Below are positions 61,001-64,000 of a DNA stretch of 64,000 nucleotides, in pieces. A program made the translations under genes and the position numbers. This DNA comes from Liolophura sinensis (Eukaryota; Mollusca; Polyplacophora; Chitonida; Chitonidae): contig NW_027017955.1 in the NCBI RefSeq assembly GCF_032854445.1, forward strand, positions 434,001 through 498,000. The letters run 5' to 3'. A model generated the notes under the pieces. The model made no database searches. It was not told the DNA's origin and saw nothing but the letters and a program-made list of their open reading frames with translations. How positions within the stretch are numbered: the first letter of the stretch is position 1; the number at the start of each line of letters is the position of its first letter.

Positions 61001-61742
61001 GCTAGTAAGTGTTTCACCACACAGAACAGCAAAGCGGGGCCAGTCTGCTTAATCATAATTAAAGCGTGGAAGGGAGGAAGATACCGGCTCCTCAAGGGTA
61101 AGTATGGTGGGGAAGTGGTCGCTTCCGCACAGATCATCATGGACGCTCCAGCTGAATTCCGATCTTAGCCCTGCATCAGCCAGAGCTAAATCAAGGATCG
61201 AATAAATGCCCTTTGCAGGATGAAGGTAAGTATGTGTGCCATCATTTAAGTCGCATAGAGAGTTATTAGATATAAAATCCTCCAATACAGAGCCCTTCTG
61301 GTTACGTTTAGAGTCACCCCAGAGAACACTATGGGCATTAAAGTCACCCCAAAGAAGGCACGGTGTAGGTAATTGATCACATAGATTTTGCAGCTCTTGT
61401 TGGTGAAGAGTAGAAGAAGGTGGTATATAAATACAACAGATTGTTAATACTATACCCAGTATGATACGCACTGCCACCGCCTGCAAATCGGTGTTCAGTG
61501 CCATTTTATTGTGTATTACACCCTGCCTAATCAAAAGAGAAGAACCCCCTGATGCCTTTTCCATTCGTAGACGTGACAACAGCGTGATGACATACATAAC
61601 CTCGACATTGATAACTAGGATCAGTCAGAGTTTCCTGCAAGTTAAAAGCTATAGGACTGAGGTCTTGAGCTAACATCTGGAGCTCTGCGAGGTTATACCT
61701 CAATCCTCTACAGTTCCACTGTAAGATCTTTGTAGTAGCCAT
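58060..61742 (-). pseudogene. LINE-A ORF2, U4
   Basis: Pieces: 61742-61527, 61597-61049, 60822-60310, 60404-59550 and 59529-58060. Private changes include LDHRHFQ, KPSIFPP and KAALHSV. Confidence 0.85.
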
Positions 61743-61751
61743 TATTAATAT

Positions 61752-62895
61752 TTATTTACTCTTTTTCTTTTTTCTGGACTTCTTATACATCGCTGCCCTA
61801 CGCTCAGCAAAATCCTCCTGTGACAACGTTATCAACATCCTCTGCTTTTTAGCCTTGTCAACTTTAGAGTCTCGTCGCAATGTGCGATAATACGACCCCA
61901 CGGATGTTGAGACAGGTACCAAGACCTCATCCTTGCCATTGGTATAGGCAGGCAAGTCTTCGGGTGCATCCATTTCCGAAAGAGATTCCTCCATATTGGA
62001 TTCTCCACCAGTCCTAGACATATCAGATTGCTGAGAGCTTCCCTGAGGATCAAGGCAATGTGCTATATCTCTAGTGTCTAACTGTGACATTGTAGACGGG
62101 TCAGGACTGAACGTGCTACCCCATAAGGACGGGCTCTTACCAAGTGCACCTTTGGAGGGCATCACGCCACTGGATTGCGTCTCCTTAATGCAGGATGGCG
62201 TTGTATCCGAAATTTCTGACGATCAAGAGGTAAGGAGGAATTCGAGATTTGACTCATACCGACAACCCACTCCGGGCTATTTGATGTCTGAGATGCCTCG
62301 CAAAGGCTCTGGGGCCCACCTACTACTGGCGATTCGCTTAACTTCCTTACCTTATTTGTAGCACTCTCCAGCTTCCTCGTTGTCAGCAGCAGAGTTATCC
62401 AAAGTCCCTTTATTTTGTTGACTGGAAGGAACAGACTCGGCAGAAACCCCAATTTCCATATCATCCCGCAAAGGTTCTACACAGTCAACTCTATATATGA
62501 TTTATTTGACAGCATCGCTGGCGATGTTGTCATCAATTATTTGAAGGCCATTGGCCTTTATCATAAAATATAAATTTTAATTGTCATAAATATCTGTAGA
62601 TAAACAGTTATATACATATAGATTTATACATGTGCTATAACCCTGGTTTTCGAGTTTTAACTCTTATTTTTCTTTTATACGATTTTAAACATGTCTGTAC
62701 TTTTTGTTTTACTTTTGATGTTCATATTATCATATCGAAAACCTTAACCGTCTCGCGTTTTCACCTTGTTCTCGCCACGATATGGCTGAAATATTGCCGA
62801 TGTGGCGTTAAGCCATAATCATTCATTCATTCATTCATTCCATATCATCCCCATGTCCCTGACTATAATTACCATCATCATCTCCTCGACCTTCA
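61752..62895 (-). pseudogene. LINE-A ORF1 remnant, U4
   Basis: C-terminal frame 62165-61752 with STSVGSYY and private NGKDEVL. Confidence 0.7.
62468..62837 (+). mobile_element. Nested LINE-B 3' end, U4
   Basis: One more ATTC repeat in the tail than in U1-U3; otherwise the same insertion. Confidence 0.9.
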
Positions 62896-63073
62896 CCCCC
62901 GTGGGGTTTCCGGGGTGATAAGAATAGGGCCTCAGCCCTCTAGGCAAGCTTGTCGTAAAAGTCGACTAACCTAGAGCTCTCCTGTGTGAGCCCGGTGAAT
63001 ATAATAGGCTCACATCTTCTCGGTTGTGTGAGAGGCAACCGGGGAGCGACCTGTTTTCCGTGGGTTGCGACCC
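62896..63073 (+). promoter_or_regulatory. Structured 5' leader of LINE-B1, U4
   Basis: Helices unchanged over this span; a private 13-bp deletion follows near 63129. Confidence 0.6.
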
Positions 63074-63486
63074 GTAATCTCCGAGGACGGGATCCTGGTG
63101 GCTGAGGGTGGGTTGGTCTTGCGAGATCCTCCGCTTTGGCCCTTACTTGGAGTGAAACGGGAGGTCGGATGGGCCCGGTCCGATCAATCGGCTTGGTCAT
63201 GTCTTGCCTCTACGTGGTTCCAATTGCCTCAATAACAGCATATCGTTTGGCGAACAAATATTATTTCTGAAATATCGTTTGTAGGACTACGTTTTGAGGC
63301 GGTGGCTCATGGGTCAATCGAGTAGATTGAATTTAACCTGTTGGTATAAATCAATCTGTTCGAGTATACCTCATATGGAATCCTTGGTGCCTTTCCTGCT
63401 GGGTATCCCCAGGTTCAGACATCGCCCTTGTTGGCACTCCGTGGTGGGTGGGGAACATATGGGCTGAATTGTATATACATATTGCC

Positions 63487-64000
63487 ATGTCATCTATAAA
63501 CCTTAATTCGAATGTTTTAAATCTAAATACCAGGTCTTCCTCTCAGCCGATTTCAAGCGCTGACAAAAAGAGGAAATTAGAGGTTTTGTCGGATTCGGCT
63601 GATAACGGACAGGACAGCTGGCCGGCCTTTATCGTTCTCTCAACAAAGAGTGAACAAAAGCCGGCCTCCAAAATTCATCCATTTGTACTGAAAAGGGCCC
63701 TGCAGGGTTCAGCAGGTACATTAAAAAACGTCAAGAAATTACGATCCGGAGACATTCTTATTGAATGTTTCCGGAAACAACAGTCCATAAATTTATTAGC
63801 TTTAAACAAAATAAATGATATTCCTGTGTATACATCCCCCCATAACTCCCTGAACAGCTGTCAGGGAATTATACGTGACAGAGATCAGGATATCATTGAT
63901 CTATCAGAAGAAGAAATCTGCACTGAACTGAAGTCACAAGGTGTTACCAGAGTGAAACGCTTCAATATGAAGAAATCTGGTAACATCATTAAACTAAATA
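63487..64000 (+). CDS. LINE-B1 ORF1, partial at window end, U4
   Basis: Open from MSSINLNSN to the last base, about 171 codons, ending before the zinc knuckles. Differs from the other units by FIVLSTK for FMVLSTK and CFRKQQ for CFREQQ. Confidence 0.8.
   Translation, partial: MSSINLNSNVLNLNTRSSSQPISSADKKRKLEVLSDSADNGQDSWPAFIVLSTKSEQKPASKIHPFVLKRALQGSAGTLKNVKKLRSGDILIECFRKQQSINLLALNKINDIPVYTSPHNSLNSCQGIIRDRDQDIIDLSEEEICTELKSQGVTRVKRFNMKKSGNIIKLN

Larger units (their letters stand above)
57900..62895 (-). mobile_element. LINE-A, U4
   Basis: Shares the 8-bp insertion near 58048 with U3 and has several private substitutions. Confidence 0.85.
50820..64000. repeat. Tandem array unit U4 (13,181 bp, cut by the window end)
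   Basis: Left half resembles U1 at most markers (no LINE-B deletion, (AT)9, intact LINE-C ORF1), although it shares the 17-bp Tc1 deletion with U2 and U3. The right half resembles U3. Private changes include a 13-bp loss near 63129 and one extra ATTC in the nested LINE-B tail. Confidence 0.9.

Noticed and set aside
3301-64000. The regular ~15.8 kb periodicity considered as a giant gene, a viral concatemer or a CRISPR-like array
   Set aside because: The content is nested retrotransposons with target-site duplications and broken frames. There are no capsid or viral genes, and no short direct repeats with spacers.

Overview
The window looks like eukaryotic, repeat-dense genomic DNA, most likely from a mollusc or another lophotrochozoan. 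The reasons are animal-type non-LTR retrotransposons (LINEs), a SINE tail of the type common in molluscs, a Tc1-like transposon remnant, and two plausible host exons with splice signals: a P2X7-type cysteine domain and a THAP zinc finger. No bacterial operons, rRNA, tRNA or CRISPR were seen.

Layout. Positions 1-1750 are a single-copy flank. It holds a probable exon with the C-terminal 'ballast'-type domain of P2X7-like proteins (+ strand) and a first exon of a THAP-domain protein (- strand) with a candidate promoter element. From about 1753 there is an old minus-strand LINE-B fragment carrying a SINE. At about 3,300, inside that LINE, a tandem array of a ~15.76 kb unit begins and fills the rest of the window: U1 3301-19295, U2 19296-35053, U3 35054-50819, U4 50820-64000 (cut by the window end).

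Each unit holds, in order: the 5' remainder of a minus-strand LINE-B; the N-terminal DNA-binding part of a Tc1-like transposase; a plus-strand LINE-B2 5' end; a short minus-strand LINE-B 3' UTR; the plus-strand RNase H/C-terminal part of LINE-B2; a short unassigned spacer; a plus-strand LINE-B3 5' end; a minus-strand LINE-B 3' half carrying a SINE; LINE-C with an L1-type ORF1; a minus-strand, frameshifted LINE-A (ORF1, endonuclease, reverse transcriptase, RNase H) that carries a nested LINE-B 3' end with a 14-bp target-site duplication; a plus-strand LINE-B1 5' half with intact ORF1 overlapping ORF2 at TAATG; and a minus-strand LINE-B 3' half that leads into the next unit.

No unit encodes a complete LINE, so the array itself should not be autonomous. 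The two most interesting signals are these. First, the array edge lies inside LINE-B and the four units show all four combinations of left-half and right-half variants, which points to non-allelic recombination between LINE-B copies followed by unequal exchange or conversion. Second, the LINE-B 5' leader contains a series of stem-loops whose paired bases covary between three subfamilies, and the 3' ends of the SINE, LINE-A and LINE-B share a terminal motif. These suggest conserved RNA structures at both ends of the retrotransposon. Names LINE-A, -B (B1/B2/B3) and -C are local labels for this window.
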